Origin: Pollenia angustigena
Lineage: Eukaryota; Arthropoda; Insecta; Diptera; Polleniidae
DNA length: 64,000 nt
NCBI GenBank assembly: GCA_930367215.1
Contig: OV884059.1
Span: 239,319,803-239,383,802, forward strand
Reading direction: 5' to 3'
In this document: positions 33,496-44,444 of the stretch, piece by piece
Layout: every line of letters starts with the position of its first letter
Position numbering within the stretch: the stretch's first letter is position 1
Translations under genes and position numbers: made by a program
Notes under the pieces: generated by a model
Told to the model about the DNA's origin: nothing
Database searches by the model: none
What the model saw: only the letters and a program-made list of their open reading frames with translations

Positions 33496-35190
33496 TTATT
33501 CTAAACGAGGTAGGCCAACTGTAACAGGTAGAAAGGTAGATGACATTTGACATAACTTCTTCATAATACATAAAACTGTGATGATGATGAGCACCATAAT
33601 GATGAAGGTTGTAACACTAATACTGTAATGGGTGAGGTGGTGAACATCTAAAGAAGTTTGATAACCAAATAGGCTTCTGACAGTAGGAATATCTGGGATT
33701 TTATAAGTTTCTATTTTACCATTTATCTTTAGGTGACTGATAGTCGGCAATGACGTGGTAATATTTATCATTGGAAAAATATAGTCGACTACAGACGAAT
33801 AGGTATCATATGCCCACAGGTGGACCTCCGCTGTTTCTAGATGACAGTCAGGTTGCAACTTTAAAATACCGGTATCACCAATCGTTATGAATTTCTTATA
33901 TGATTTCTGACTACAGGTTACTTCCGCTAATGTATCTTCCATTAATGAGAAAATCCATGTATTGGTTGCATGCGTCTGGTGCCAATAGTTGTGAAACTTT
34001 TTTATTTCTATTTCACAGTTGGTTGGAATATCTCTTCGTTTAAGAAATTGTTGAACTTCGCAACTTGTCGCAGTTCTCGTGTTGTACATTGGGTAGATTT
34101 GATGACAAATTGTCAACTCTTTAGTTCTGATACAATGTTCAAAATCTTCTTCATGCAAATTATAAAATAACGTTTTCCGCTGATCAATTAGGAAGTATCG
34201 ATGTTGTCTATTTAATTTTACGGATAACCGGTCATGAACAACTGGATATGTATTGACTTCGTATGCTTGGAGAATCTCCTTGTTTATTTAAGGGATTCGG
34301 ATGTTAAATAATATGAAATCGATTGTAGTTCTTGTTGTTATTGAAGATATCTTTGCCAATTCAATTTGATTTTCAGTTGGCAGACGTAACCGTTGAGGAA
34401 TATTTGCTTTGATAACATCAATTTGCTGCTTAAATTTTTCAACTTTCAGAATGTGGTGCATGAAGTTTCCTTTTGAATTGAGCAAAATTCCAATTATGTC
34501 TTCTTGCATTTGAGCAAATACTTCTACTGACATGAGAATATTTGTTATAGCACTTATTCTCTCTGCTTCATCTTTGGTGTCGTGAAAATTTTCTGCCACC
34601 AATTTCATTGATTCGCTTATTTTTACAATATTTTTAAAAACTGCTTTGTTTTCCTTTTTAATAACATCGACTGTTATATCTTGAACAGATGAAATATCCT
34701 CAATACTCTTAGCTATCTGCTGTATATTCAAGGAATTCCCTTTTATCTTTTCTGCCATTTCCTGAGCGTGATCTTCGTCCATTAGGCCAAATAGTGAATT
34801 ATGAATTTTCCCAATGAATGGCAACAAAGAACGTTTTTTCCGATTAACCGCTGACTGCATTATTAATTCATGCCTGTTTATTATCTTCGAATATAAGTTT
34901 TTAAGATTTTGCCCAGCTGATGACGAAAACATTTCCTCTTTTCCTCTAAGTTTTGTAAGCGATTTCATAGCTTCATCAAGCGCATTCTTTGCAGTGCAGT
35001 ATTCCGAAACGTTTATGTGAACTACCAGGTTCCAAGCACTTGTAGATAATCCGACTGTTGCTACCTTTTCAAAAAGTATCCCTGGGTTATGCTTAAAGTA
35101 AGAAATTTTAAATTGGGACCTGACCGGACTTATTATAGTTAATAACGATAATAGCGTAACAAACATGTTTTTATTTTTAAATTTATGTTT
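33496..35190 (-). pseudogene. F-type envelope fusion protein of the BEL/Pao element, one stop
   Basis: Follows the integrase in the same reading frame. Near 35170 a Met leads a signal-peptide-like hydrophobic run (LLSLLTIISPVRS). A basic furin-type site, NRKKRS, is followed by LLPFIGKIHNSLFGL, the expected fusion-peptide region of baculovirus F/errantivirus-like proteins. Next come long heptad-rich helices, and near the C-terminus a membrane anchor (VTTFIIMVLIIITVLCIM) with a short basic tail. One in-frame TAA at 34288-34290 separates the ectodomain into two open parts; the frame is otherwise continuous to 33496. Envelope proteins of this type are found in gypsy- and roo-group elements. Confidence 0.75.
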
Positions 35191-37602
35191 ACAGTTTTTT
35201 CCAGACTTATTTATGCTTTTATTTATACGATCATAACTATTATTTAAATATGAATTGTCCATATTTTGTTGATCTGTTGTTACTTTTGTAACATCTAAAC
35301 TTTCATCATCCGTGGGAAAAGGACAAACATTGTGAATCGATCTTTTCGTCTCCCCATTGCTTGTTCTTACGTCCACCATTCTACATAAACCATCTGAACC
35401 CAAAACGGTTCGGATGACCCTCCCCCGCCTCCAGCATAATGGAGGAGTATTATCGTCTTTAAGAAGAACTAAGGTGCCAGTTTTAATGTTTTCATATGGT
35501 TTTTTCCATTTAAACCTTTTTTGTAACTCAGACAAATACTCTGACGACCATCGTTTCCAAAACGTTTCAGCGTTAAATTGAACAGTTTTCCAATGTTCGC
35601 GCAATCCGCTATAACAGTTATTGTTTGTGGAATCTTGAAAAGTGCATAATGGCTCTCCAATTAGAAAATGGCCAGGAGTTATAACCTGGAAATCATTTGG
35701 ATTATCGGACAACGGAGTCAATGGACGAGAATTCAAAATTGACTCTATTTGTGTCATTAAAGTATATAGTTCTTCGTAAGTCATTGTCCCTTCAGTTACT
35801 TTATAAAAATGTTTTTTCACGGACTTCACACAAGCTTTCCATAGTCCCCCCACATGTGGAGATTTTGCTGGTATGTTTACCCACTCGATACCTTTAACGC
35901 CACAGAACTGACTTACGCTCTTAATATGTTCTGCCTGTGAAAACAATTTGTATATTTCATTTAAACTGTTGGCAGCTCCAACAAAATTGGTAGCATTGTC
36001 AGAAAATATTTTTAACGGACAACCTCTTCTTGCTACAAATCGCTTTAAAGCTCCTATAAAAGCTCCAGACGTTAAATCAGACACAACTTCTAAAATGAAC
36101 TGCTTTTGTTGCAAAACAAACAAAAACACATACATAGGATTTTTCAGTTTTCTTTCCTCTGATCTTATAATGGATTGTTATAGGACCAAGAAAATCTATT
36201 CCTTCATTCAGAAATGGCCGTGTTTTAATAACACGATCTTCAGGTAAGTTACCCATTAACTGATGTAATTGTCGTGGTTGCAACCTAAAACATCTATAAC
36301 ATTTGTTGACTATTTTTTTAACTAATTGGCGTCCTCTAAGTGGCCAAAATTGCTGTCGGGTTATGGCTAGTATACCTTGGGGTTCTATATGTAAATGTTG
36401 TTTATGTAAATGCTCTATTAATAAGCCAACAATTTTATTTTTAAATGGAAGAAGAATAGGGTGCTTTGCTTCATATGACAAATTGCTATTCTCTAATCTA
36501 CCACCATTTCTAATGATACTTTCTGTATCCATAAATGGTGATAGTGTAGTAAGATTGAAACCTTTAGGTAACTGTTTTCCCAACTTTAAGTATTTTATTT
36601 CTTCTGAAAAGCTGGTTTCTTGGATCTGTTTCATAATTGTATTTAAAGCCAACTTTTTGAAGTAGATAAATGAATTTAAATCCCTTATGATATTCCATTT
36701 GGTTCTTATTCCCTCAGGAACGCTTTCATCCCAATCAATTTTCAATTTCCACAGCTCTTGAAGTAACATCTTTGTTGTTACTACTACAGGTCCAACTAAT
36801 CCTAGCAGATCAAATAATCTAGAAATTTCACTTAATATTGTTCGCTTTGAAATTTTTGAAGATATTTCCCAGTAACACTTTATACCTTATTTATCGACTA
36901 ATGGATCCCAAATAACACCAAGAGTCTTGATAGGATTCGAACTATTCGAATCGATATTAAGATTTGATTCTATATTTGCTTCATCAATTCCTTTTAATAT
37001 AGATTTTTCATTTGTGCACCACTTTCTTAAGGGCATACCGAATTCAAGCAAAATTGTTTCAATATTTTTACGTGCTATTTGCACTGACTGAAGACAGTCC
37101 CCACCTGTCATTAAGTCATCCATATAAAAGTCGTTTTTAATTATTTCTGATTCCTTTGGAAGTTGATTTGTTTTCCATTCAGAGATCTTTTGTAAGCATT
37201 TTACAGCTAAATATGGGGCAGACGCTGTACCATAAGTAACAGTTTTAAGAGCATATGCCTTTATCTGTTCTTCTTGATTCCAGCGCCAAAATATTAATTG
37301 ATATTTCCTGTCATTTTCTGCAACCCAATCTGCCTATACATTTTTTCAATGTCTGCAGAAAAAACGAACCTTTGTTTCCTAAATCTAAGAAGAATATTAA
37401 ATAAATTTTGCTGAAGTCTCGGACACGTATGTAAAATATCGTTTAAAGATATATTTGTAGTTTTAGTTTTTTCATCAATCAATTTTCCCTCAATTATAAG
37501 GTCAAAGAGAAATTCGTTGGACAACAGCAAATCAATTCCCTTTGGAATATTATAACCTGGATCTGCTAGTTTAACATTGTGAGGAAACGAGCCAGCTAAC
37601 AT
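35191..37602 (-). pseudogene. BEL/Pao pol: protease C-terminus, RT, RNase H and integrase, broken
   Basis: From 37602 downward: the protease-to-RT linker (LADPGYNIPKGIDLLLSNEF), then RT blocks NDILHTCPRLQQNL and FSADIEKMYRQI. After a frameshift near 37300 follow YGTASAPYLAVK and FYMDDLMTGGD (the YVDD-box equivalent). An in-frame stop at 36887-36889 follows. RNase H and connection sequence leads into the integrase zinc-binding HLHKQHLHIE...CYRCFRLQPRQL region. The integrase core has Asp in GIDFLGP and Asp in IFSDNATNFVG, but the third catalytic position reads GLWKACVKS, with Lys where BEL/Pao integrases have Glu. A frameshift near 36090 splits the integrase. The DUF5641-like tail runs into the envelope without a stop. 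Confidence 0.8.
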
Positions 37603-39200
37603 CTTGGTACATTTGAAACAAATTTTTTCATAACAACAGCATTAAGAGCTGTTTTGTACTTTGTTGTTTTTTACCTGATATTAATATTAATTTTTTCATT
37701 GACTTCTGATTTTTTCATTTGAATACCTTCAATTTGCTTGTTAATTTTAACCCTTATATGTTTGGAAAAAAACACCTTCTATAGGGTGGATAGGTACCTG
37801 GGTACCTTCATGCAAATTGTATGAGAAATCTAATTTTTTGTCTTGTATTGTACAAAAAATCGATCGTTAATGATATAATATTAGAATTTTACTCTGCTTT
37901 TCCAGTTTTCATATATTTTTTAAAATCCTACACCCAAAAAAAAAATTTGTAATATAAAACACCTTCTATAGGGTGGATAGGTACCTGTGTACCTTCATTC
38001 AAATTGTATGAGAAATCTAATTTTTTGTCTTGTATTGTACAAAAAATCGATGGTTAATGATATAATATTAGAATTTTACTCTGGTTTTCCCCTTTTCATA
38101 TATTTTTTAAAATCCTACACCCAAAAAAAAAAATTTGTAATATAAAACGTATACAGGTACCCAGGTACCTATTCACCCTATTAAGGGTGCAAAAAGCAAA
38201 TTGATATGCCACGCCCCCCCAACTGATATTGTATATAAACACCTATGAAAATATAATAATAACAAAAAGTTAGGAGTTCTCATGAAATTGTAGACTTGTA
38301 GACTAAAATATTATATAAAAAATTTCGATTTCAAAACGCAATAGGTACACAGGTACCTGTCCACACACATAAGGGTTAATACAATTTAAATTTAATTTCT
38401 TTTGAAATTCTTTTGTCATAATATTCAATTGTGAACCACCAGCTAATAAAACTCTGCAGTCAATCCATTTGTTTTGCCTCGTTTTAACCTGTATAACTGA
38501 TGTAGACAGCATCACACAATCGTCCTTATCCTCACTATTTACTAGAACAGCTTTCTGTTTAGATTTTTCCTCGTGAAGCAGAGTATTGTGATCACTTTTA
38601 CATGTCCGACATCTAAAAGTGAATTTACAATTGTCGGAAATATGTCCTACATCTAAACAATTTCTACACAATTTAAATTTATTTACCGTCTCTAGTCTTT
38701 CCTTTACTGGAAATCCTCTAAATTTGGAGCATTTAAAAAGTTTGTGCCCTATTGAACATCCTAACATGCACTTAATGTTCTCGGTTAAAGAATTTGTATT
38801 ATTAAATATCTGACTATTACTCCTGGTAAACTGTTGACTAGCCTCTAAAGAATATTGCATATGATTAAGAAATTCGATCAGTTTCTCTACTTTAGGTAAT
38901 TCACGCGATTTACCTAGATATTGCTCAAATTGAATTCTCATTTGATCATCCAATTTCCGTTGCAATATAAAACACATAAATGCTTGATACATCTCTTCTG
39001 CATCAATTTTTATGGCATTTAAAGCCTGAAAACTTTCATTTACGGATCCCAAAAACTTCTTAACACTTCGCAAATTATATTGTACAAACGGAGCGTCAAG
39101 AATGGATTTAAAATATAACGATGTTGTCGCTCTGTTATTTGAATAATACTCGCTTAAGATATTCCATGCAATATCATCAATATGTAAAAAGTTTCTTGCA
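37603..39200 (-). pseudogene. BEL/Pao gag and aspartic protease, truncated and interrupted
   Basis: Readable gag from about 39200 to the MITE edge: DUF1759-like helices (KFLGSVNESFQALNAIKI), then zinc-knuckle clusters CLGCSIGHKLFKC, CRNCLDVGHISDNC and CRTCKSDHNTLLH, then the protease entry QNKWIDCRVLLAGGSQLNIM. In that last block the catalytic Asp-Ser/Thr-Gly reads Ala-Gly-Gly. Coding stops at 38375, where a piggyBac-like MITE is inserted, and resumes weakly after it (37603-37746) with NAVVMKKFVSNVP. Loss of the protease Asp and of the N-terminal gag indicates an inactive copy. Confidence 0.7.
37751..38375. mobile_element. piggyBac-like MITE with TTAA sites and an internal duplication
   Basis: Ends CCCTTATATGTTTGGA (left) and, reverse-complemented, CCCTTATGTGTGTGGACAGG (right), each flanked by TTAA (37747-37750 and 38376-38379), which is the piggyBac pattern. 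The interior holds two adjacent copies of about 188 bp (37773-37960 and 37961-38148), nearly identical, each carrying CACCTTCTATAGGGTGGATA and GGTACCT palindromes. Further GGTACCCAGGTACCT sequences occur toward the right end. No coding. Confidence 0.75.
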
Positions 39201-39202
39201 GG

Positions 39203-39540
39203 TGGGACAGTGGAGCTTAATGTGCACCTTCAGCATTTTTTTTTTATATAAATATTTTGCAAACTATGAAGTTAGTGATTAGCATCAAAATTAAGTGAAG
39301 CATTTTTATGCAATTCCATATGCTCTCTTAGCTTTTGTTGGGCCATAAATAACTTTTGGCATACACCGCAATGAACCTTAAGCATTTTTTTTTTGAAATA
39401 GACATTTTGCATATCAGACATACTTCAAAGTGATTAGCATCAAAACCATTGAAAGTATTTCTATGCAATTCCATATGCACCTTAAGCATTTTTGGACAGC
39501 TGTGTTTGGAAGAGCAAATTGAGCAATAAACAGGAGCCAT
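39203..39540 (-). pseudogene. Decayed C2H2 zinc-finger fragment
   Basis: Starts at ATG 39538-39540 (MAPVYCSICSSKHSCPKMLK) with a C2H2 finger spacing C-x2-C-x12-H-x3-H. A degenerate repeat follows about 120-150 bp later, sharing the MELH then FDANH block. The sequence runs into CPTCKKLF, again finger-like, precisely at the truncated gag boundary near 39200. It may be a fragment of a host or transposon zinc-finger gene. Frames are broken after the first finger. Confidence 0.45.
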
Positions 39541-40376
39541 TTTTGGGTAATTTATTAAGCACTTTCTTTAATAAGATGTATTAATATAACTTTATTTTTA
39601 TTTTTTTCTTTTCTTTTGAAATTTTAAAGAACGTTTTGCTTTTTTATTTTCAACTTTAAAAGAAATACTTTTTATTTTAAATGTTATAAAAACTTTTTTT
39701 TTTTTTCTCTCTAAACAATTTTAGAATCAATTTTTTAAATATAGCTAAATATATCTTCACTCTGAGGAATGTTATGATATACTGATTAATGAAAAGAAGA
39801 AAATTTTCAATGTAAATTAAAAAATCCGCTTTATATAGTAGGGCAAGTGTCGTAAAATCAATATATACAAATATACATATGCAATAAAAGCCATTTAAAA
39901 TCTTGTAAAAAAATACATATATAAGTCATAAACCTTTCCAGAATATGTTCGTTAAATTTCAAAATCTCTTTTAATAAATAAAAAAATCTAACAAATAAAC
40001 TACCTTTGTACCTGTTTCGAATTCTTTTTAAGAAGGGAAATAAAACAAACTGCAATTAATGTTTTTGTTTTATAAACAACTTATACATTCTAAACAAATT
40101 TTACTTTTAAGCATGCTCAATCATGTTTATGATTCTTAAATATAACAAAAAGGTCTCATTTTTTAACAAAGAAAGTCATAAAATTTACGTGGAAATTGGT
40201 AAAAAAAAAATAACAAATAAAAAAAGATCTTCAGTTACACCTTTTTTCTTTTCTAATTTAAAACATAAAAAACAAAAACCAAAAAAATTCCATGGATCCT
40301 TTTTTCTTTTCTTACTTTTGTACCTGTTTTAAATTTTCTTGCCAATTGATTTTTATCAAACATTTTATATTATGTA
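39541..40376. other. AT-rich interval, no gene seen
   Basis: Homopolymer-rich sequence with many T and A runs. Several 60-70 codon frames on both strands are low-complexity and not credible. Confidence 0.5.
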
Positions 40377-40750
40377 CCCTGCAAATAAAATTGGACCACC
40401 TGATCCATTTTGATAAAATGGACTACTCCATGGACTGGTCCGATGTAATGCAAGCATGGACCATGTCGTTGTTAAAAAGTGTTTGTAGTGAGACGACAAG
40501 TCTTCGTTTTTTAATGACGTGCTTTCGTTTTTAAACGACTTCAAAACTATTCCTCTTGTGTATACCATGGAGTAGTTTTAAAACTACTCCTTAGTGGTCC
40601 AAAGGTGGGTTATATGGTCCTCTCCTAGGACATCGTAATGTTAAATAGACCAGGTTTTTTCCATACGTTTGGGTTACTTTTGGACTTGTCCTGGTCCCTT
40701 ATGGACTACTCTTTACACGCGTGTTTGGACTGGTCCTATTATTTGCAGGG
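40377..40750. mobile_element. 374-bp MITE with TA flanks
   Basis: Ends CCCTGCAAATAAAATTGGAC and, reverse-complemented, CCCTGCAAATAATAGGACCA, each bordered by TA (40375-40376 and 40751-40752). The interior has many copies of GGACYA/TAGTCC words and a palindromic CCATGGAGTAGTTTTAAAAC region; it is non-coding. A 2-bp TA target points to a Tc1/mariner-like origin, but this is not certain. Confidence 0.65.
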
Positions 40751-40817
40751 TAAGCATGGAAGTGCAGGTTTAATCATGTTTCATTCACTACATTTATTTA
40801 TTTATTTATTTATATAT

Positions 40818-41201
40818 CGTTAGCTAAAATGCAAAAAGACGTAACTAACAAAAAGATAATTTTGCAGGAGAAGCAAAAAACTTTGTAAAGTGAAAACTAT
40901 GAACATGTCAGAAAAACATGCATTGATAAGTCGTCCATTGAATTCTTCAACCAATTTTCAAAGAAACCCATTTTATTATATTTTCTTATAAAAAAAAATG
41001 TGTAATTACGTCGTTTTGCATACTTTAAACAAAAAAACTTGTAGTTACGTCCCTTTGGTTTTTGTTAATAAAAACGCAATTTTTGATCGCAGAAGTGTAA
41101 AATTTTGTCAAGACATGTAGTTTTATAGCATTCATAATAATCAATCAAAAACTCGACTTGGAATTTTTTGTTAGTTACGTCTTTTTGCATTTTAGCTAAC
41201 G
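40818..41201. mobile_element. 384-bp MITE, copy 1 (second copy at right window edge)
   Basis: Long terminal inverted repeats of about 35 bp beginning CGTTAGCTAAAATGCAAAAA and containing GACGTAACTAAC, closing with the exact complement at about 41167-41201. The flanks read ATAT on both sides. Internal subterminal copies of the TTACGTC word occur (GTAATTACGTCGTTTTGCAT, GTAGTTACGTCCCTTTGG). The same sequence recurs at 63669-64000. Confidence 0.75.
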
Positions 41202-41683
41202 ATATGTACTTAGGTAGTATGTAAGAAGTGTAAGTTACAATAGTATCAGTTGAATATGAGTTCACACGAAAGAATAATAAGAAGAAACATATTTCTAAAG
41301 AAAATGACATACAGAAGCATAATCGAAAAATTTTTGTTTGATTTTCATGGATGCATTTTTGATGAGCATTTACTTTAGATAACTGAAATCAAAAGAATGC
41401 TAGATGACTATGAAAATATGGAGCTCATTGAATCTATTTACGGAAAGCATTTAAAAAACTGTCCTTTTCTATGTCGAATTTGCGATCATTCAAATACATG
41501 TGAATTTACTGAATTTAAGTTAAAGAAGAATAATGAAATTCATTTAATGGACAAATATTATACATTTTTTATTACCAAAATAAATACTTAAAACGAAATT
41601 GTCATTCAACAAGTGCCGACGAACGCGAACAGTAAAAGTGATTTTTCTCCAGTTTTTTAAAAGTGAACAAAAGAGAACAGAAT
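41202..41683. other. Leader region of the transposase-like gene
   Basis: It contains a 64-codon plus-strand frame (41397-41591) with a Cys-x2-Cys motif (CRICDHSNTC) that may be a decayed zinc finger or an upstream exon. No other feature. The in-frame GTG at 41663 precedes the true ATG at 41684. Confidence 0.4.
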
Positions 41684-42887
41684 ATGGAACTGTGCAAGCC
41701 AGATGTCTCAACACATAAAAAAAGGGGAAATTTCAGTACTGATTTTGTTCAAACATACGAGATGTACTTCAACCAAAATGTTATAGTGAACGAAAATTGG
41801 GTACCAAATATAGTGTGTAAAAGCTGCTACAACCGTCTAATGGATTGGAAAAATAGAAGACGTGAAAGTATGCCATTCGGTATCCCAATGACTTGGACTA
41901 ATCCTGGCGAAGGTCACAATCCATTGAATTGCTATGCATGTGCGAATAAAGGAGCCGCAAAGAGGATAAGAAAATCGTATAATTACGTTGGTGTTGCAAG
42001 TACCGCAACACCATTGCCTCATTCGGACCACATTCCTGTGCCAAAAGCTTCTAGCCCAGATATTTTCTCTTCTACGACTGCTCCGACATATCATGCACGT
42101 GATGATCCCCCATATGAGCCATCAGTATCCAATGAGCCAATTTTAATAAATCAAAATAAGCTTGATTCAATTGTTGCCAAGTTGGAATTAACACAGCATA
42201 AATCGGAAGAGCTGGCTTCCATTTTGAAATCAAACAATTTGTTGGCACCCGGTGTGAAAGTCACAGCTTATCGAAGTCGTCAGGCAACACTCCAAAGTTT
42301 ATTCCTTGTGAATGATGAAAAAACTTCTGCATATTGCCCGGATGTGGGAAAATTGATGGACGCAATGGAAATAAAATATGAAGCAGATGACTGGAGATTA
42401 TTTATTGACTGTTCAAAATTCAGCTTGAAGGCGGTTTTACTGCATAAGACCAATAAAAAACCTTCAGTTCCAATCGCCTATAGTACAGAAACGAAAGAAA
42501 CATATCATGCACTAGAAAATATTTTAAAAATGGTTAACTACGCCAAACATATGTGGCGCATATGCTGTGATTTAAAAGTTGTAGCAATGCTTTGCGGTCT
42601 TCAAAGCGGCTATATAAAATATATGTGCTTTTTGTGCGATTGGGACACACGATTTTCCGGTGACCAATATGCATGCCACGGATGGAAACTTAGAGAGCAC
42701 AGCAGGTTACAAACGGCCAATATTATTCGTGAGCCTCTAGTGCCGAAGGAGAAGATATTGCTGCCTCCACTGCATATTAAACTTGGAATTGTTAAGAATT
42801 TTATCAAAACTGTCGCCAAAAGAGATCAAGTTTTCTTGTTTTTGAAACTAATTTACCCGAGACTCAGCGAAAGTAAAATTAAAGAAG

Positions 42888-42954
42888 GTAAGTTATAATA
42901 TCACATTCATTTCCCATGATTTTCTATCTTAACAAATTAATTTTTTCCAATCAG
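42888..42954 (+). other. Intron 1 of the transposase-like gene
   Basis: 67 bp; starts GTAAGT after the KIKEG block and ends TTTTTTCCAATCAG. The reading frame is kept across it, in phase 1. AT-rich and with stops in the coding frame, as expected of a short insect intron. Confidence 0.8.
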
Positions 42955-43267
42955 GCGTACTAAATGGTCCAGATATACGAAAGCTGATTAAAAGTGACGC
43001 ATTCAACAATATTTTGATTGACGCTGAATTGAATGCATGGCAGGCAATCAAAGAAGTAATAGAAGGCTTGTTGGGAAAGCATCGTTCTTAAAACTACGAT
43101 GTTTCTGTCGCAAGGATGTTAAGAGCATTCTCGGAAATTGGTGTCCACATGTCCTTGAAAATCCATTATTTACATCATCATCTGGACTACTTCATCAAAC
43201 AATTGGCTACCGAATCTGATGAACAAGGTGAACGCTATCATCAAGTTGCTATGCCATTTGAAATGAG

Positions 43268-43322
43268 GTAATACTGATTTTTTATTTTTTCAAACTCATT
43301 TTAATAAAACAAAAACTTACAG
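43268..43322 (+). other. Intron 2 of the transposase-like gene
   Basis: 55 bp; starts GTAATA and ends AAAACTTACAG. It joins the FEM block upstream to YRGKKSPSAIIAEICWW downstream with the frame preserved. The short length is typical of flies. Confidence 0.75.
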
Positions 43323-44444
43323 ATATAGAGGCAAAAAGTCGCCGAGTGCAATAATTGCGGAAATTTGCTGGTGGAGTAAGCTTGTGTGGCAAGACAAGGA
43401 TGATCTTGATGATAAAGAATTTTCAGGAGATGCAGAAGGGCCAACGTGGAGTCACACATTGACATTATGTGTGGTTCAGAAACTGATGATAGCGATGAAT
43501 GCGGTGCCACTAGTCCCGAACAACCACCATCGAAAAAGTCTAGGCAATATTTATTAAAATAAACTAGCATTAAACCCGCTACTTCGTTAGCGTCTCCTTT
43601 TTCTTCGTGGACATATTTTTATGCCAAAGTTTATTTTCAAAAAAGTACCAGGCACCTGTCCCCTTATTTGTTTTAACGAACAACAATAAGTGTTAAATTT
43701 TTTGGATCTCTTTAATTTTGGATTTTTTTGGTTAGCGGAATCGATTTGGCGAGAGGACAACCTTCGGTCCAAAAGTCAGCTTTTTAGCTTCAAGAGTTTA
43801 GGATGTGCGATGATGAATCCGTCAGTTACTTTACAAATTTATATTATATAGAGATGGAGAAAAATTTTGAGAAAACAGTAACAAAATTAGGAACGATTTT
43901 CACACCTTAAACGTTTGAATTTCAAAAAAGGGGCAAACCTGTTTTGTATTTTTTAGATAAGCTAAAAATGTGATACAATATTTATTTACCCTTTTACACC
44001 CCAAAAAGGTCTTCCTTCAAAAAAGTACCAGACACCTCTCCGTTTATTTTTTTTAATGAACAATAATTAGTATTAAATTTTTTGTATCTCTTTTTGTTTA
44101 GGAAATATACGGTTAGCGAATTGCTGATGTTTTTTATCTCTTTTAGTTTAGGAGCTATGAGGTTCGCGGGATCGATATACATAGGTACAATTTTCACCCC
44201 TGAAACGTTCGAATTTCGAAAAAGTACGAAATTCGCATTTGTATTTTTTACATAAGTAACAAATGTTATTTAATTTTTATTTCTATACGTATTGGCTTAA
44301 AAGCTAGATTTACTACCTAAAACGACCGAATTTCGTTAAAGTACCAGACACCAATTTGGTTTTTTATTTAATGCACAAAAATAAATATTAAATTAAAAAA
44401 ATTACCAGTTTATTTAAAAAAAAAATCCCTCTTACAGATTCTCA

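Larger units (their letters stand above)
33496..39200 (-). mobile_element. Roo-like BEL/Pao LTR retrotransposon with envelope gene, 5'-truncated
   Basis: Minus-strand order gag, protease, reverse transcriptase, RNase H, integrase, envelope, with BEL/Pao-type signatures throughout. The gag homology begins abruptly inside the DUF1759-type domain at about 39200 (AWNILSEYYSNNRATTS), next to zinc-finger-like sequence, so the 5' part and 5' LTR are missing. No LTR pair is identifiable. A piggyBac-like MITE interrupts it at 37751-38375. Several stops and frameshifts inactivate it. Confidence 0.8.
41684..43557 (+). pseudogene. Three-exon transposase-like gene of an unnamed arthropod repeat family
   Basis: Exon 1 (41684-42887) starts at ATG. 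It has a Cys-rich N-terminal finger region (NIVCKSCYNRLMDWKNRRRE and NPLNCYACANK) and a core with WRLFIDCSKFSLKAVLLH, CCDLKVVAMLCGLQSG, YMCFLCDWDTRF and ILLPPLHIKLGIVKNF. The Asp-x-Ser start, Asp-Leu-Lys block and the later DEQGERYHQ acidic block (exon 2) resemble a DDE/RNase H-type order. I recognise the gene as a multi-copy insect family but cannot name it. Introns of 67 and 55 bp have consensus borders. One in-frame TAA lies near 43090, and the acidic C-terminus after about 43440 is frameshifted. It is probably a recently dead transposase or domesticated relative. Confidence 0.6.
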
